The notes below the pieces were generated by a model. It worked only from the letters and a program-made list of their open reading frames with translations, did not search any database and was not told the DNA's origin. Of a stretch of DNA of 64,000 nt, positions 45,573-56,098 are shown piece by piece; the stretch's first letter is position 1, and each line of letters starts with the position of its first letter. Position numbers and translations under genes: made by a program. The stretch spans positions 90,936,136 to 91,000,135 of the forward strand of contig OZ020589.1 of assembly GCA_963971535.1 (NCBI GenBank), written 5' to 3'. Source of the DNA: Notolepis coatsorum (taxonomy: Eukaryota > Chordata > Actinopteri > Aulopiformes > Paralepididae).

Positions 45573-46145
45573 TAAGGACTGGGTGTTTATTTCCGTTTGC
45601 AGCTTTCGATTCTTCATGTTAGTGACGTTACACGCAGATTGGGTGCTGACTCTCTGCCGTGGTCCAGACGCTAGCTACTGGCTAGGCTAGCTATCTGTAG
45701 CATTGGCATGGTACCGACGCTAGCTAGCTACTGGCTAGCCATCCACAACGCTGGCGTGGTACAGACACTAGCTAGCTACTGGCTAGCCATCCACAACGCT
45801 GGCGTGGTACCGACGCTAGCTAGCTACTGGCTAGCCATCCACAATGCTGGCGTGGTACCGACGGTAGCTAGCTACTGGCTAGCCATCCACAACGCTGGCG
45901 TGGTACAGACAATGCTGGCGTGGTACCGACGCTAGCTAGCTACTGGCTAGCCATCTACAATAGATAGCTAGCCTAGCCAGTAGCTAGCTAGCGTCGGTAC
46001 CACGCCAATGCTACAGATAGCTAGCCTAGCCAGTAGCTAGCATCTGGACCACGGCAGAAAGGCAGCACCCAATCTGCGTGTAACGTTAGTCACTAACATG
46101 AAGAATAGAGAGCTGCAAACGGAAATAAACACCCAGTCCTTGAGA
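45573..46145. repeat. Long palindrome with 48-bp tandem loop
   Basis: Arms of about 185 bp, 45573-45760 and 45960-46145, are near-perfect inverse copies sharing GACTGGGTGTTTATTTCCGT and ACACGCAGATTGGGTGCTG. The loop (45707-45955) is about five 48-bp units with GCTAGCTAGCTACTGGCTAG, and each unit carries its own short palindrome. The arms recall a foldback transposon. The loop's Ser/Tyr/Ala-rich ORF is an artefact. Confidence 0.88.
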
Positions 46146-46439
46146 GAACGGTTTCCTGGTTTACTGTCACCACTTTACAGAGGGAATTACCCCGAAGTCC
46201 GGCTAGTTATAACAAGCACGTTACATGACCGGCACTTCGGCCCTGCTCCCCTGTACTCTACTACGGTTCAAATGAATACAGGAAAGGTATACATTGGGGG
46301 CTCGAGTCCGGGATATGAAAATAAATCCTGATTTCATCTGTGAGTTGTAAACTGTATGGAAATGTGAAGTTAGCTCATGCTACTGGAAAACGGACGCCTC
46401 GTCATTAAATGAAGTTAAAAATGATGACGCCCCTTTTAT
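46146..46439. other. Unassigned stretch
   Basis: No feature recognised. Confidence 0.4.
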
Positions 46440-46537
46440 TTTACCCGCGGTTGTCGCGGTTGTCTGTTCTACACCCGCGGGTGACTTGACAACACTGCGG
46501 GATTGCGGTGATGCGGTTATCGCGACAGCCCTAATTA
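46440..46537. mobile_element. hAT-like element terminus, orphan end
   Basis: The complement of the right edge reads TAGGGCTGTCGCGATAACCG and the interior has ACCCGCGGGTG. The opposite end is not visible, so only one end is claimed. Confidence 0.5.
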
Positions 46538-46544
46538 TTAGTAT

Positions 46545-46699
46545 ATTAAGGCGAGACACTACAGGTGAATAGGGTAAAAATTTGTACTAATAGATATCAC
46601 AATGAAACTTCCCCAGTTGATTACTTATATTAAGACAAGACTTTTTTGTATTACAAGTTTTCTGAAATTGTATGTTTAAATATGCAAATGAGGCATGAT
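46545..46699 (+). mobile_element. Dispersed repeat, left half
   Basis: AATAGATATCAC(A/T)ATGAAACTT, TTACAAGTTTTCTGAAATTG and TATGCAAATGAGGCA match 50000-50115. The right half appears to resume at 49432 (ATGCACTAATTTGCATATAA) after the LINE insertion. Confidence 0.6.
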
Positions 46700-47421
46700 C
46701 TACTATCCAGATCTACTATCTACTATCCAGACCTGGAGTTTATCATGATCAAATGTCAACCCTTCTTTCTTCCGAGAGAGTTGACATCCATCATCGGGGG
46801 TCAAGGACTACAGCCCCCTCAGCATCGACGGGGCACCGGTTGAGAGAGTGAACATATCCGAGGACTTGACATGGACCACACACATTGACAGTGTTGTGAA
46901 GAAGGCACGACAACGCCTCTACTTCCTCAGGCGCCTAAGGAAGTTCCAAGTCAGTCAGAAGGTCCTTAGGAACTTCTACTCATGTACAATAGAGAGCATT
47001 CTGACTGGCAACATCACCTCCTGGTTTGGGAATAGCACTGCACAAGACCGTAGCAGACTACAAAGAGTGACACGTTCAGCCGAACGCACAATTGGAGGGG
47101 GGCTTCCCACCCTCCAGAACATTTACAACAAGCGGTGCAGGGGGAAGGCTAAGAGAATCATCAAGGACTCGAGCCACCCGAACAACTGCCTCTTTGAACT
47201 GGGCCCTATTCCCCGTACCTGGTTCAACTAAGTCGATCTAGAGTCCCATTATCCAGATTCAATTAACCCGATGTTTGAAGCCGGGATTTTCCTGTTCCTC
47301 GAAGGTGGATTCAGTCTCGTTAACTCGAACCAGACTTGAGACCCAGGATAAGTGCGCGCGGCCGCTTCAGTTGAAAAGCCAGCACGTATCGATAGCAGAA
47401 ATCCTGATTTTCTAACGGCAT

Positions 47422-47474
47422 TGATTGATTAATTGATTTAAAACTTTATTAACAGATTGCAGTACGGCTCAATA
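47422..47474 (-). mobile_element. LINE tail remnant, (TCAA)n family
   Basis: TTGATTGATTAATTGATTTA then AAACTTTATTAACAGATTGC: the last about 50 bp of the family, skipping the GAATGGGTACAATACA segment. Confidence 0.7.
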
Positions 47475-47710
47475 GCCTCGCCGACAAGTTAAATGCATAA
47501 TCTATAGGCTAATTTTAAGTCCCTCATTACCCCAATCAATCAGATTATATTTCTCTAAACTTGCCTGCTGGCAGTAGGTTTATGGAATGGATAATCAAAT
47601 GAGATCTTGCTAGCGAAAATAATTAGTTCAACTGTTATACAGAATAAGGATACGGCTCACTTACCCATTGATTGATGTATGGTGGATGTTTTACTTATCT
47701 CCACTGTGGT

Positions 47711-47774
47711 GTGACGGTTTGTCGTTTTGACTTTCACGCAGACGACCGGGGTTCGAATCCCACTCCTAGTCTTT
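47711..47774 (+). other. tRNA-like segment, probable SINE head relic
   Basis: TGTGACGGTTTGTCG, a 17-nt middle and CGGGGTTCGAATCCC look like the D-arm and T-arm of a tRNA. No pairing acceptor stem is visible, so it is not a functional gene. Confidence 0.45.
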
Positions 47775-47925
47775 TTCTTCTTTTTGCAATGTAGGAATAA
47801 TTCAATTTGGTGCACGTTGAGAGCTATATAAAGAATGACATCCTCAATGCATGTAGATTTATAATATTTTAACTTAAAACTAGGCTACTTTTGCGTATAA
47901 TCATTAATATTATATTCCAAAAAAA

Positions 47926-48004
47926 TTATATTGGAACCGCGGGGTCTCGAACCCGGGTCGCCGGCTTGCCAGGAGCGAACACTGCCCGTTGCACCACTGT
48001 GCCA
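47926..48004 (-). other. tRNA-like segment, inverse of the preceding
   Basis: On the minus strand TGGCACAGTGGTGCAACGGG (box A-like) is followed by GACCCGGGTTCGAGACCCCG (box B). The acceptor stem does not close, so it is a tRNA-like relic. Confidence 0.5.
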
Positions 48005-49430
48005 GACGGGATATATCCATTGTGTATCCATCAATGCACAAGAGACCCGTGTTTCGAATATTTTTCTTTTGAATGAAGTTTTATCTCTTTATTCTCAAAT
48101 GCATTAATGTGACGTCAACGGTTCATTCAATTTCTCAAATCCGTCAAACAGCGCATCTCATCAGACATTTTAATCCCAGTTACAATATCACAATAACGTG
48201 TGAGTGATGATACAATTCAACAATCCTCAGAGTCCTCGTAATTCATAATCCACAAAAACCACAATCCACGCATAGACACTTCAATTTTATGCTTGAATGA
48301 AACACAATCCGGGCGCTCCGTTAAGCAAATCTACAGCGGAGAATATATGAAACTAATCAGAGCCAAACGGCCGATAGGTTTCATTCATTAAAAATATCCC
48401 CGCAGGATTCACATTTGCAATGCGCCGTTATTAAAATAACCACATGCAGCGTGTATCGCACTCCGAGCGCCGTATATGACGTGCATTATTTTATTTAGGA
48501 CAAAGTAAATCTATAGGCTGAATATGATTTATTATCAGCATTTAGTTCTATTATTATACATTTCAAAAGCCCCCTCTAGGAAAACGAAGCACAGAAACAT
48601 AATTCAGAATGGTATAATGCAGATCTAGACTGTGAGAATCATTTCAGGAAGCGAGCTGTCATTTCTTTGCGGGGGCGTGGCCATGGTTCATCCAGCTAAC
48701 TGAACTTAAGCCTGCTCTCGACCAGGCTCAAACTTTTTGATCTGTTGTCATGGTGATTTGGACAATCGAGCGTCGGGGAACAGAAAGGTCCGGCTTAAGT
48801 CAGGCTATACTGGAAATTATCCGGCTAACTCAGTTAGCCAGGTACGGGGAACGGGGCCCTGCTGCGGTCAGGCAAGCGATACCGGAGTCTTAAGGCGAGC
48901 ACAGAAAGACTCAGAAGAAGCTTCGATCCTCAGGCCATCAGGCTGCTAAACGAACAATAAACACTATGCAACAACCATCAAATGCACACAGCACACACAC
49001 ACTTAAACAAACAACACACTGCAGCACCCACTCTCCACACTTTAGATCACACAAACACACTTTATATTTATTGATAAAGGATTTGCACTACAACTCGTAC
49101 ACCTACTGTAAATTGTACCTAAATTGCACCTCATCCCATTTCTGCCTTGCACTATATAGTATTGTATATTAGTACACTGCATAGTATTGTATATTATATG
49201 GTAACTCAGTTACGTCTATTCTGCATCGAACATTGTACATATGTCTATATTGAACACTGTGACCTCATTTTTTTACTTCTAATTTACATGCTATACTATG
49301 TTATTTTATTTCATACTTATCTTGTCTTGCACAGTCTCTGGAGCGTAACAGTAAGAAGCATTTTGTATAAAAGTATTCTGTACTTCTGTATGACAACTAT
49401 TAAAGAAACTTGAAACTTGAAACTTGAACA

Positions 49431-50746
49431 TGCACTAATTTGCATATAATTCCAGGACAGAAATCTGAACATTGGATAAAGCCATTTTCAAAATTATAGT
49501 TTCATTTTGTTGACATATTAGAGGCAAATGTTATTACAGAGGGGATTTTGGGTATCTCTTTTTATCACTCCATAAATCAGAAAATACTCCATTCAGTAAA
49601 TTTTTATGGTAAAATTCCATATTTCGCCATGTTTTTAGGAATAAAATGTGATATAAATCAGGGTATGAATGCGATATCAACAAACCATTCTGTAAATACC
49701 TTCAGAACATAGATATAAATAGAACTGGAAGGTTTGGTGTATGTGAGTGCTACTGAAGTGGAGATTTCTGGCTCAGAGTATGAGGAAAAACGCCTTCAAA
49801 GTTCTGTATTGTAAAATGCCATACTTTTTTTTTAAACAGATATTTACAAACACAATACCTAATCAAACCATTAGTAATAGACAACCTAAACACATGCCTG
49901 ATAACTGAATAATAATAATAATAATGATGTTATTGAACTGAACAGAACTACACACAGGCTACAAACAGTGTAGTACAGTGTAGTACCCCCTAATAGGCAA
50001 AACATATTTGAATAGATATCACTATGAAACTTTCCCAGTTTGTTATGTACATATAAACTAAGAAAAAATATATTGCAAGTTTTCTGAATTTTATGTTTAT
50101 ATATGCAAATGAGGCACTTCCCCATTATATATGTGCACATTTATGGATCCAAGTGTGCTGAAAGTATATTTCTACCCATATACATTTCTGAGTATACCCA
50201 GTATTTATTTTGGTACTTCTTATGTGCTTTCATGTACGAATTCAAAACACATGTTTAGTATGATAGTCATTAATATGCTGTGTAATCAAAGTACACTTAT
50301 AAAATGTGATGTTTACCAAACTTAAGCTGTACCTATTAAAAGTGTACTATTTTGGTAAGTACCAAAAGTATAATTTAAATATATTTACATCTGAAGTACG
50401 TGGTTTCAATTTAACACAATGTATAGTATACTTTCTGTATACAACAAAAAATGCAAAGTATACTTAAGTACAAACATTTTCATAAATGTATTTATGTTTA
50501 TTTTCTTTTACTTGGGTTCACATTTTATATTGTCTGTTATTCTCTCCCGTTCCATGTACACTGACTTGTGTGCCAGCGTGTCGTAAGCTCTGAAATAAAC
50601 CTAAAGCTTGTCCCTCGTCCATTTAGTAAAGAGGTAGTATGCACATACAATAGTCTTGGCTGGTAAAGAGTGGTAAAAACAGTGTGTACAAGTAGATAGA
50701 TACAGTACAAGACAACTGAAACTGAAAGCATGAAAAGGGACTCCAC
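49431..50746. other. Intronic dispersed repeats, no gene
   Basis: 49985-50120 matches 46560-46695. 50148-50450 matches 14296-14500 plus 14801-14950 and gives the uninterrupted TTAA site at 50336. The rest is AT-rich and featureless. Confidence 0.65.
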
Positions 50747-50953
50747 CTGTCCTCCTCCACGTCAGGGATGTCCTCCGGCAGATGGGTGTCCCGGGTCTCT
50801 GGGAGCAGGAAGACCACAGCGCCACTGAGGACACCGGCGGTGGCGAAGATCAGCGGTGGCAGGGAGACCCAGGCGTCCTCCAGCAGCAGGACCATGGGGG
50901 CCAGGGATCCTCCCAGACGGCCTATGAAGGAGGTGTATCCTAAGCCACACTGT
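50747..50953 (-). CDS. slc22a7: SLC22 organic-anion transporter, penultimate coding exon
   Basis: Minus-strand exon of 207 nt (1+68 codons+2). The acceptor CTACAG is at 50954-50959 and the donor GTGGAG just left of 50747. It encodes QCGLGYTSFIGRLGGSLAPM, LLLEDAWVSLPPLIFA and FLLPETRDTHLPEDIPDVEE. These are transmembrane helices 11-12 and the start of the cytosolic C-terminus of an SLC22 major-facilitator carrier. PETR...LPE.I.DVE is the family signature, and GRLGGSLAP with W(V/L)SLP favours SLC22A7/OAT2 over SLC22A6/A13. The expected role is sodium-independent organic-anion transport at the plasma membrane. Its acceptor is abutted by a retroelement tail. Confidence 0.9.
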
Positions 50954-50959
50954 CTGTAG

Positions 50960-51028
50960 ATCAAATCAAAATCAAATCAAATGTTTTTGTATAGCCCGAG
51001 ATCACATGGAATAGCCCCCATGGGCTGT
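50960..51028 (-). mobile_element. Retroelement 3' tail abutting the splice acceptor
   Basis: On the minus strand GGGCTATACAAAAACATTTG runs into a (TTTGA)n tail that ends GATCTACAG at the exon border. TATATAGCCC-type ends with pentamer tails are typical of fish SINE/LINE 3' ends. Confidence 0.6.
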
Positions 51029-51029
51029 A

Positions 51030-51545
51030 CATTGATTGATTGATTGATTGATGTTTTTTTTATTTTCGTGTCTTACATACAGGTGTATGCCCAGCCCATA
51101 TGGGCTTACAAGACACATAAACAATATAATAGTATACTTGACATTGACAATAATTTATAAAATACCAAGATGGCCAAAAAAAAATAATACTAAATAAAAC
51201 TCTATATAAAAAGCTGTAAAGAATTTATGTAAACAAAGAAAGAGGAATTCATATAAAATTATATAGGATATAGTGTTTTGTCTCAAGTGCCATGCTTTCT
51301 CTAAAAATCCTGCAAAACTGAAAATCTCCTCCACAAAAAACCAACTCAACATACAACTCTCAGACTGCCAAAACAAATCCCGATTTACAAATAGAATTTT
51401 CTCAAATAAAGCCCTCCTCAAATTGGTGTACAAGGGGCAATAAAAAACACAAGTCAAGAAGAAACATCACAAAAGATCAAAAACAAAAACCACCATGAAA
51501 TCCAAATATGCGACACGCCCAGACTTCCCCCAATGAATATAAGGA
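51030..51545 (-). pseudogene. LINE C-terminal fragment and 3' UTR
   Basis: Tail of ATTG repeats (51030-51052), a UTR, then minus-strand codons CPLYTNLRRALFEKILFVNR, SWFFVEEIFSFAGFLEKAWH and LRQ. HCP.Y..LR..LF is the terminal zinc-knuckle-like region after the RT of many fish LINEs. 5'-truncated, no catalytic motifs. The body differs from the other LINEs in the window. Confidence 0.65.
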
Positions 51546-51762
51546 ACGACTCACTAAAAACCTAGCAATAGGAGAAAAATAAAAGCACCAAAGGCGGCGT
51601 GGAGGAGAGAAACCTCAGATGGGCTGTTCAAAGGGGATCCCCCAACCGGATGCCGGTGATAATATAGTGTTGTTATGGACAATAGATGGATGGAGAATAG
51701 AACAGGCGAATAATTGGTATGTATGTATATATACATGTAATGAAACACATATATATATATAT

Positions 51763-52106
51763 TAGGGGTGTAACGGTACACAAAAACCACGGTTCGGTAA
51801 GTAAGGTTTTCGGTACAGTGGGGGAAAGTTTGGCTTTCCATGTGCCACTCAGGGGTGATGTAGTGTGCAGTAACTAATTGTACTTGTAGGGCTGTCAACG
51901 AATATTCTATATTGAAATTAATAATCGACTTGTACATTTCTTTTATTATAAAAAATTATTATATTAGATTGTGAAAGAAAACAGCCCCCGGTGGGCGGTC
52001 ATTAGTGGTTAACATACTGTTGTATTCGTTCGGTACACAGCCGTACTGAACCTAAGGTCCAGTACTGAAACGGTTCGGTACGGATACGTGTACCTTTACA
52101 CTCCTA
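51763..52106. mobile_element. hAT-like MITE, TAGGGGTGTAACGGTACAC family
   Basis: Left end TAGGGGTGTAACGGTACAC; right end the inverse of TAGGAGTGTAAAGGTACACG. Internal ACGGTTCGGTA recurs in both arms. It sits in (AT)n, so the ATATATAT duplication is ambiguous. Confidence 0.85.
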
Positions 52107-52544
52107 ATATATATATATATATATATATTATACATACAAGGTACAAATAGTATCTAAGGTACATAAGATTTTTTATATTTTTTTTTATAAATAGAGCTAA
52201 GGACTATTTAGGGAGATGTATCCATGGTGCCTGTGGTAGTCAAAACCGAGAACAACAGAACAACAGGTAGCGGAAATGTTGTAAGCTAACGCTAATAAGG
52301 GCTGGTGTTCGTTTTGCTCTATTTGTTTCCAGGTACTATGGTCTTGGCTAGAAGTCATCCACATTGTGTTGAACTGTTGATGCGGTATGTGTATCTGCGG
52401 GTGTAGAAATTCTGTGGAATAAATCGTTAATGTAAACAAAGCCAGTAGCGGCCCGTAATGCAATCACAGAGGGCGCCTTTAGATTCAATGTCATTCAAAT
52501 CCACTAGTGCCCAGAGTTGTTCCCTGAGTAAGTTGCCAACACTA
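52107..52544. other. Unassigned intronic stretch
   Basis: (AT)n at 52107-52130, otherwise nothing recognised. Confidence 0.4.
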
Positions 52545-52672
52545 TACAGCCATGTCAGGTGTGGAGTATAGAGACCAAGCTGACTAAAAGACACTATACA
52601 TGTCAGGTGTGGAGTATAGAGACCAAGCTGAAAGACACTATACATACATGTCAGGTGTGGAGTATAGAGACC
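52545..52672. repeat. ~45-bp minisatellite, three copies
   Basis: Units contain CATGTCAGGTGTGGAGTATA and GAGACCAAGCTGA. Confidence 0.88.
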
Positions 52673-53082
52673 AAGTCAAGTCAAGTCAAGAGTTTTATTT
52701 GTCACGGCATACAAGTATACAATGAAATGCGGTGGTCTTGCCCGCAACGATGTGCAATACAGTAGTACAACATATAATAGAATCCAATAAAACAACATTG
52801 TGCAATAAACAGGTAACATAGTGGGGCATCTCGGTATTTGTACATAGTTATTTACAGAGCATGGAGGACATGCTAGGTCCTTTGGTAGTGCAATACACTG
52901 TTACTGTTGCTATACTATTTTTAAAGTGACCTTTCCTTTGTGGCCATAAGTGTGGGCGTGTGCAGCATGAGTGTGTGCTTGCTCATGTTAAAGTGGCTGC
53001 TAGTGTGCGAGCGTGTACAGCGTGCGTGTCGTGTGTGTGCTCATGTGTGCTTGTGTGTGGAGAGTTCAGTGTTCTGTGGCAC

Positions 53083-55031
53083 TCAGTGTTCAGTGTTCAA
53101 GGCTCTGATGGCCTGGGGGAAGAAGCTGAGCCGAAGCCTCTCTGTCCTAGTAGCTGGGGTTCGCAGGCGTCTGCCTGACCTCAGCAGCTGGAACAGGCTG
53201 TTATTGGGGTGGTGAGGGTCTTTCATTATTCTGCAGGCTCTGGATTTGCACCTTTTGCTGTATAGAACCTGCAGGGGAGGTAGTGCAATACCTGTGGTAC
53301 GCTCGGCTGAGCGCACCACTCTCTGTAGGGCCTTCTTGTCCTGTGCCGTGCTGTTTCCATACCAGGCAGTGATGTTTCCAGTCAAGATGCTCTCTACAGC
53401 TCCGGAGTAGAAGGACTGGAGTATCTTCCCAGATACTCTGAACTTCCTTAACTGTCTCAGGTGGTAGAGGCGCTGCTTCGCCTTTTTTACGACTGTGTCT
53501 ATGTGTGTTGACCATGTCAGATCCTCTGAGATGTGGACCCCCAGGTACTTAAAGCTGCTCACCCTGTCCACGGTAGCCCCGTTTATCCTCAGTGGTGTGT
53601 GTGTCTCCTGCTGTCCTCTCCTATAATCCACGATCAGCTCCTTGGTTTTACCAATGTTCAGGAGCAGGCTGTTGTCCTGGCACCAGCGTTCCAGTACCTC
53701 AACCTCCTCCCGGTAGGCCTTCTCATCGTTGTCCGAGATCAGCCCCACCACCACCGTGTCGTCTGCAAACTTCACTATGGAGTTGGAGCTGAACTTGGCC
53801 ACACAATCGTGTGTGTAGAGTGAGTACAGCAGGGGGCTCAGAACACAGCCCTGGGGGGACCCGATGCTCAGGGTGATGGTGTTGGAGGTCTGACCCCCCA
53901 CCCTGACCGCCTGGGGTCTTTCACTCAGAAAGTCCAGTACCCAGGCGCTCAGAGCGGAGCTCAGACCCAGCTCGATCAGCTTGTCCACCAGTCTGGTGGG
54001 GACTATGGTGTTGAACGCTGAGCTGTAGTCAATGAACAACAGTCTCACATAGCCCCCCTTCTGGCGGTCAAGGTGAGAGAGGGTGCTGTGCAGTACCTGG
54101 GAGACCGGGTCGTCAGTGGACCTGTTTGTCCTGTATGCAAATTGCATAGGGTCCATATCACTGGGGAGGGAGGCACAAATGTGATCCTTGACCAGCCTCT
54201 CGAAACATTTCATGACCACAGAGGTGAGTCCCACCGGTCTGTAGTCATTGAGACATGTTGGGGAGGGTTTCTTCGGTACAGGGATGATGGTAGACATCTT
54301 GAAGCAGGCAGGGACCACTGACTCCGCCAGGGATTGATTAAATATGGCGGTGAACACAGGGGCTAGCTGGTTGGCACAGGACTTAAGTATGCGTCCTGTT
54401 ATACCATCTGGGCCAGCCGCTTTCCTGGTGTTCACCTGCATAAATGCTCTTCTCACACTGTGTTCCGACAACGAGAGAGCGTCCCCGCCCCCCCGCGGTT
54501 GTCCCCCCCCCTCCACAACAGCCGGCGCGCCAGTGACGTCACTGGCCGTTGAGCCAGCGGCGCCACCGTCTACACCAAACCGAGCGTAGAAAGAGTTGAG
54601 TTTGTCCGCGAGAGAGGCGTCGTCGCTCCCCATTGAGGGGGCGCTGACTTTGTAGTCAGTTATTGTCCTCAGTCGCCGCCATAAGCCTCTTGTGTCGTTT
54701 TGTGCCATTTGTGTCTCCAGTTTATCAGCATATGTCCGTTTTGCAAGTTTTACAGCCTTGCGCAGAGTATAGACTGAAGCCTTGTACTCCTCCATGTTTC
54801 CTGACTCTCTGCCCAGGTTGTAAGCAGTGGTGCGAGAGTTCAGAGCTGCTCTGATAGTACTGTCCACCCACGGTTTCTGGTTTGCGAAAACCCGCACCGT
54901 TTTCATGGGGACAATACTGTCAGCGATTGTTGTTATGAAGCTCACAACGGTGTCCGCGAACTCGCTGACGTCACTGGCGCTTCCTTGAAACATATTCCAA
55001 TCCGTGTCTGCGAGCGCGTCCTGAAGCGTGG
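53083..55031 (-). CDS. Non-LTR retrotransposon reverse transcriptase, open frame
   Basis: About 650 LINE-derived codons without a stop. The frame opens further upstream at 55197 only because the insertion is fortuitously open. Along the 704-residue frame: AAGPDGITGRILKSCANQLA; TIIPVPKKPSPTCLNDYRPV; motif A LLFIDYSSAFN with Asp near residue 388; motif B IGSPQGCVLSPLL near 445; motif C IVKFADDTVVVG with the catalytic Asp pair near 478; FKYLGVHISEDLTWSTHID; and the C-terminal GRRLRTPATRTERLRLSFFP. RNA-templated synthesis of element DNA is the family role. The clade is CR1/L2/Rex-like within the jockey group; I cannot place it more exactly. Catalytic residues look intact, but the element cannot be active because of the insertion and the 5' truncation. 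Confidence 0.92.
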
Positions 55032-55705
55032 TGAAAGGGATAACCTGTCCCTCGTGAGTCCTTGAATTGATATGGTTAGTGGACCAGTCGACCAAAGGAT
55101 TCGCAGAACGACAGAGTATTCCAAACAGAGCTTTTATCAGTTGGTCACACAGTGAAGAGAACTCTCCTGCAGCCCGCACAGGCTCATCCTCTCGCACCAG
55201 TAGAAGAGAGAAAGTACATCACACTACATGTCATTTATACAGAGGAGGAGGGGAGGGGTGTATGTGTGTATATGTATCCGTGTGTGTATGTATGGGTGTG
55301 TGTGGTGTGTGTGTGTGCTAGTCGGTGTGTGTGCTTGTTTCAGAAGGGGGGCTAATGGGTTCCAGATGGGTAGACCAGGAGAGACCCCTAGTCTTGAACA
55401 ACATCTCCACAAATCACGGCCTTGACAGCTGGGTGGGGGAGATGTGTGCGCGTGAGTGTGTGTGCGTGTGCGCGTCAGAAGAGGAGTGTGCGTGAGGCGC
55501 GTGATCAGGATGTACAGGGAGCCCTGTGTGTGTTAATGGGTGTGTGTGGAAGGAGACAGCCACGAGGTCGGCAGGTCACGCCACATGCAGGGAGGGAGAC
55601 ACAGACAGAGAGCAGGGTGCAGCCTACAGCCTGCACAAGCACAGATATAAGATATCAGACATTTTACATCAAATTTTACTAGATCAATGAACTAAAAACC
55701 CATCA
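55032..55705. mobile_element. 674-bp insertion inside LINE copy A
   Basis: The LINE frame runs KKWTDQSEA up to about 55706 and resumes LQDALADTDWNMF at 55031. The interval starts TGAAAGGGATAACC and ends AAAAACCCATCA, so the tips are partly inverse (TGAAAGGG versus TGATGGG). GTGG flanks at 55028-55031 and 55706-55709. It contains TG-rich runs (55256-55340 and 55440-55500). No recognisable protein. Superfamily unknown; a 4-bp duplication is only weak evidence. Confidence 0.65.
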
Positions 55706-56098
55706 GTGGCCTCTGATTGGTCGGTCCATTTTTTTGTCTCACGTGACACGACGGCGTCACGTGATCTTTGTTTGTAAGCAGGAAATAACAAGATGGAGTC
55801 GTGATCGCTTGAGCTTGTAGACCCCGTCAATGGTGGAGCCGCTACAGCCTTGTAGCCGGCCCTGAACGGGGTGTAACAGTGGTCGAGTGTGTTTCCCCCT
55901 CTTGTGGAGCAGGCGATGTGCTGAAAAAAGGACGGCATAACTTTTTTCAAATTCGCCTGGTTGAAATCACCAGCTACGATCGTCGCCGCGTCTGGGTGTT
56001 TGATTTGGTGTTTATTGAGATGGTCGTGTAGTTCCACCAGCGCTTTGCCAGTGTTCGCTTGTGGAGGGATATATACGGCGGTCATATTACTGTACATT
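55706..56098 (-). pseudogene. APE-type endonuclease, C-terminal part of LINE copy A
   Basis: The minus strand encodes MTAVYIPPQANTGKALVEL, then IVAGDFNQANLKKVMPSF, NTLDHCYTPFRAGYKAVA and SSDHDSILLFPAYKQ. GDFN and the SDH of the C-terminal active-site loop identify an exonuclease/endonuclease/phosphatase-fold APE endonuclease. The N-terminal third with the first catalytic Glu is missing, cut at about 56098, and the join to the RT is broken by the insertion. Confidence 0.88.

Larger units (their letters stand above)
47202..48858. mobile_element. Harbinger-like TIR element inside LINE copy B
   Basis: Ends are GGCCCTATTCCCCGTACCTGG (47202-) and, inverted, GGCCCCGTTCCCCGTACCTGG. Removing it with one CTG copy (47199-47201 or 48859-48861) restores the LINE frame FELLRSG. 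A 3-bp duplication with GGCC... ends fits PIF/Harbinger-type elements, although CTG is not the canonical TWA target. It contains two tRNA-like segments and a fragment of the (TCAA)n LINE tail (47422-47474), but no transposase frame. Confidence 0.85.
46700..49430 (+). pseudogene. LINE copy B, split by a DNA transposon
   Basis: The + strand encodes ISEDLTWTTHIDSVVKKARQ, SILTGNITSWFGNSTAQDRS and SSHPNNCLFEL up to 47200. After a 1657-bp insertion it resumes at 48859 with LRSGKRYRSL and FDPQAIRLLNEQ-stop (48959). The 3' UTR runs to the tail AAAGAAACTTGAAACTTGAA at 49430. The same protein segments occur at 10390-11160 and 53083-55031. It is 5'-truncated: catalytic RT motifs and endonuclease are absent. 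Confidence 0.9.
52673..56098 (-). mobile_element. LINE copy A, longest non-LTR element in the window
   Basis: Minus-strand order: partial endonuclease (56098-55706), a 674-bp foreign insertion (55705-55032), reverse transcriptase (55031-53083), a ~390-bp 3' UTR, and the tail AATAAAACTCTTGACTTGAC. It is 5'-truncated inside the endonuclease and lies in the transporter intron between the 50747 and 56317 exons, in the same transcriptional sense. LINE copies B and C belong to the same or a sister family. Confidence 0.93.

Noticed and set aside
47926..48004. Functional tRNA gene
   Set aside because: Box A and B are present but the acceptor stem does not pair and no terminator follows.
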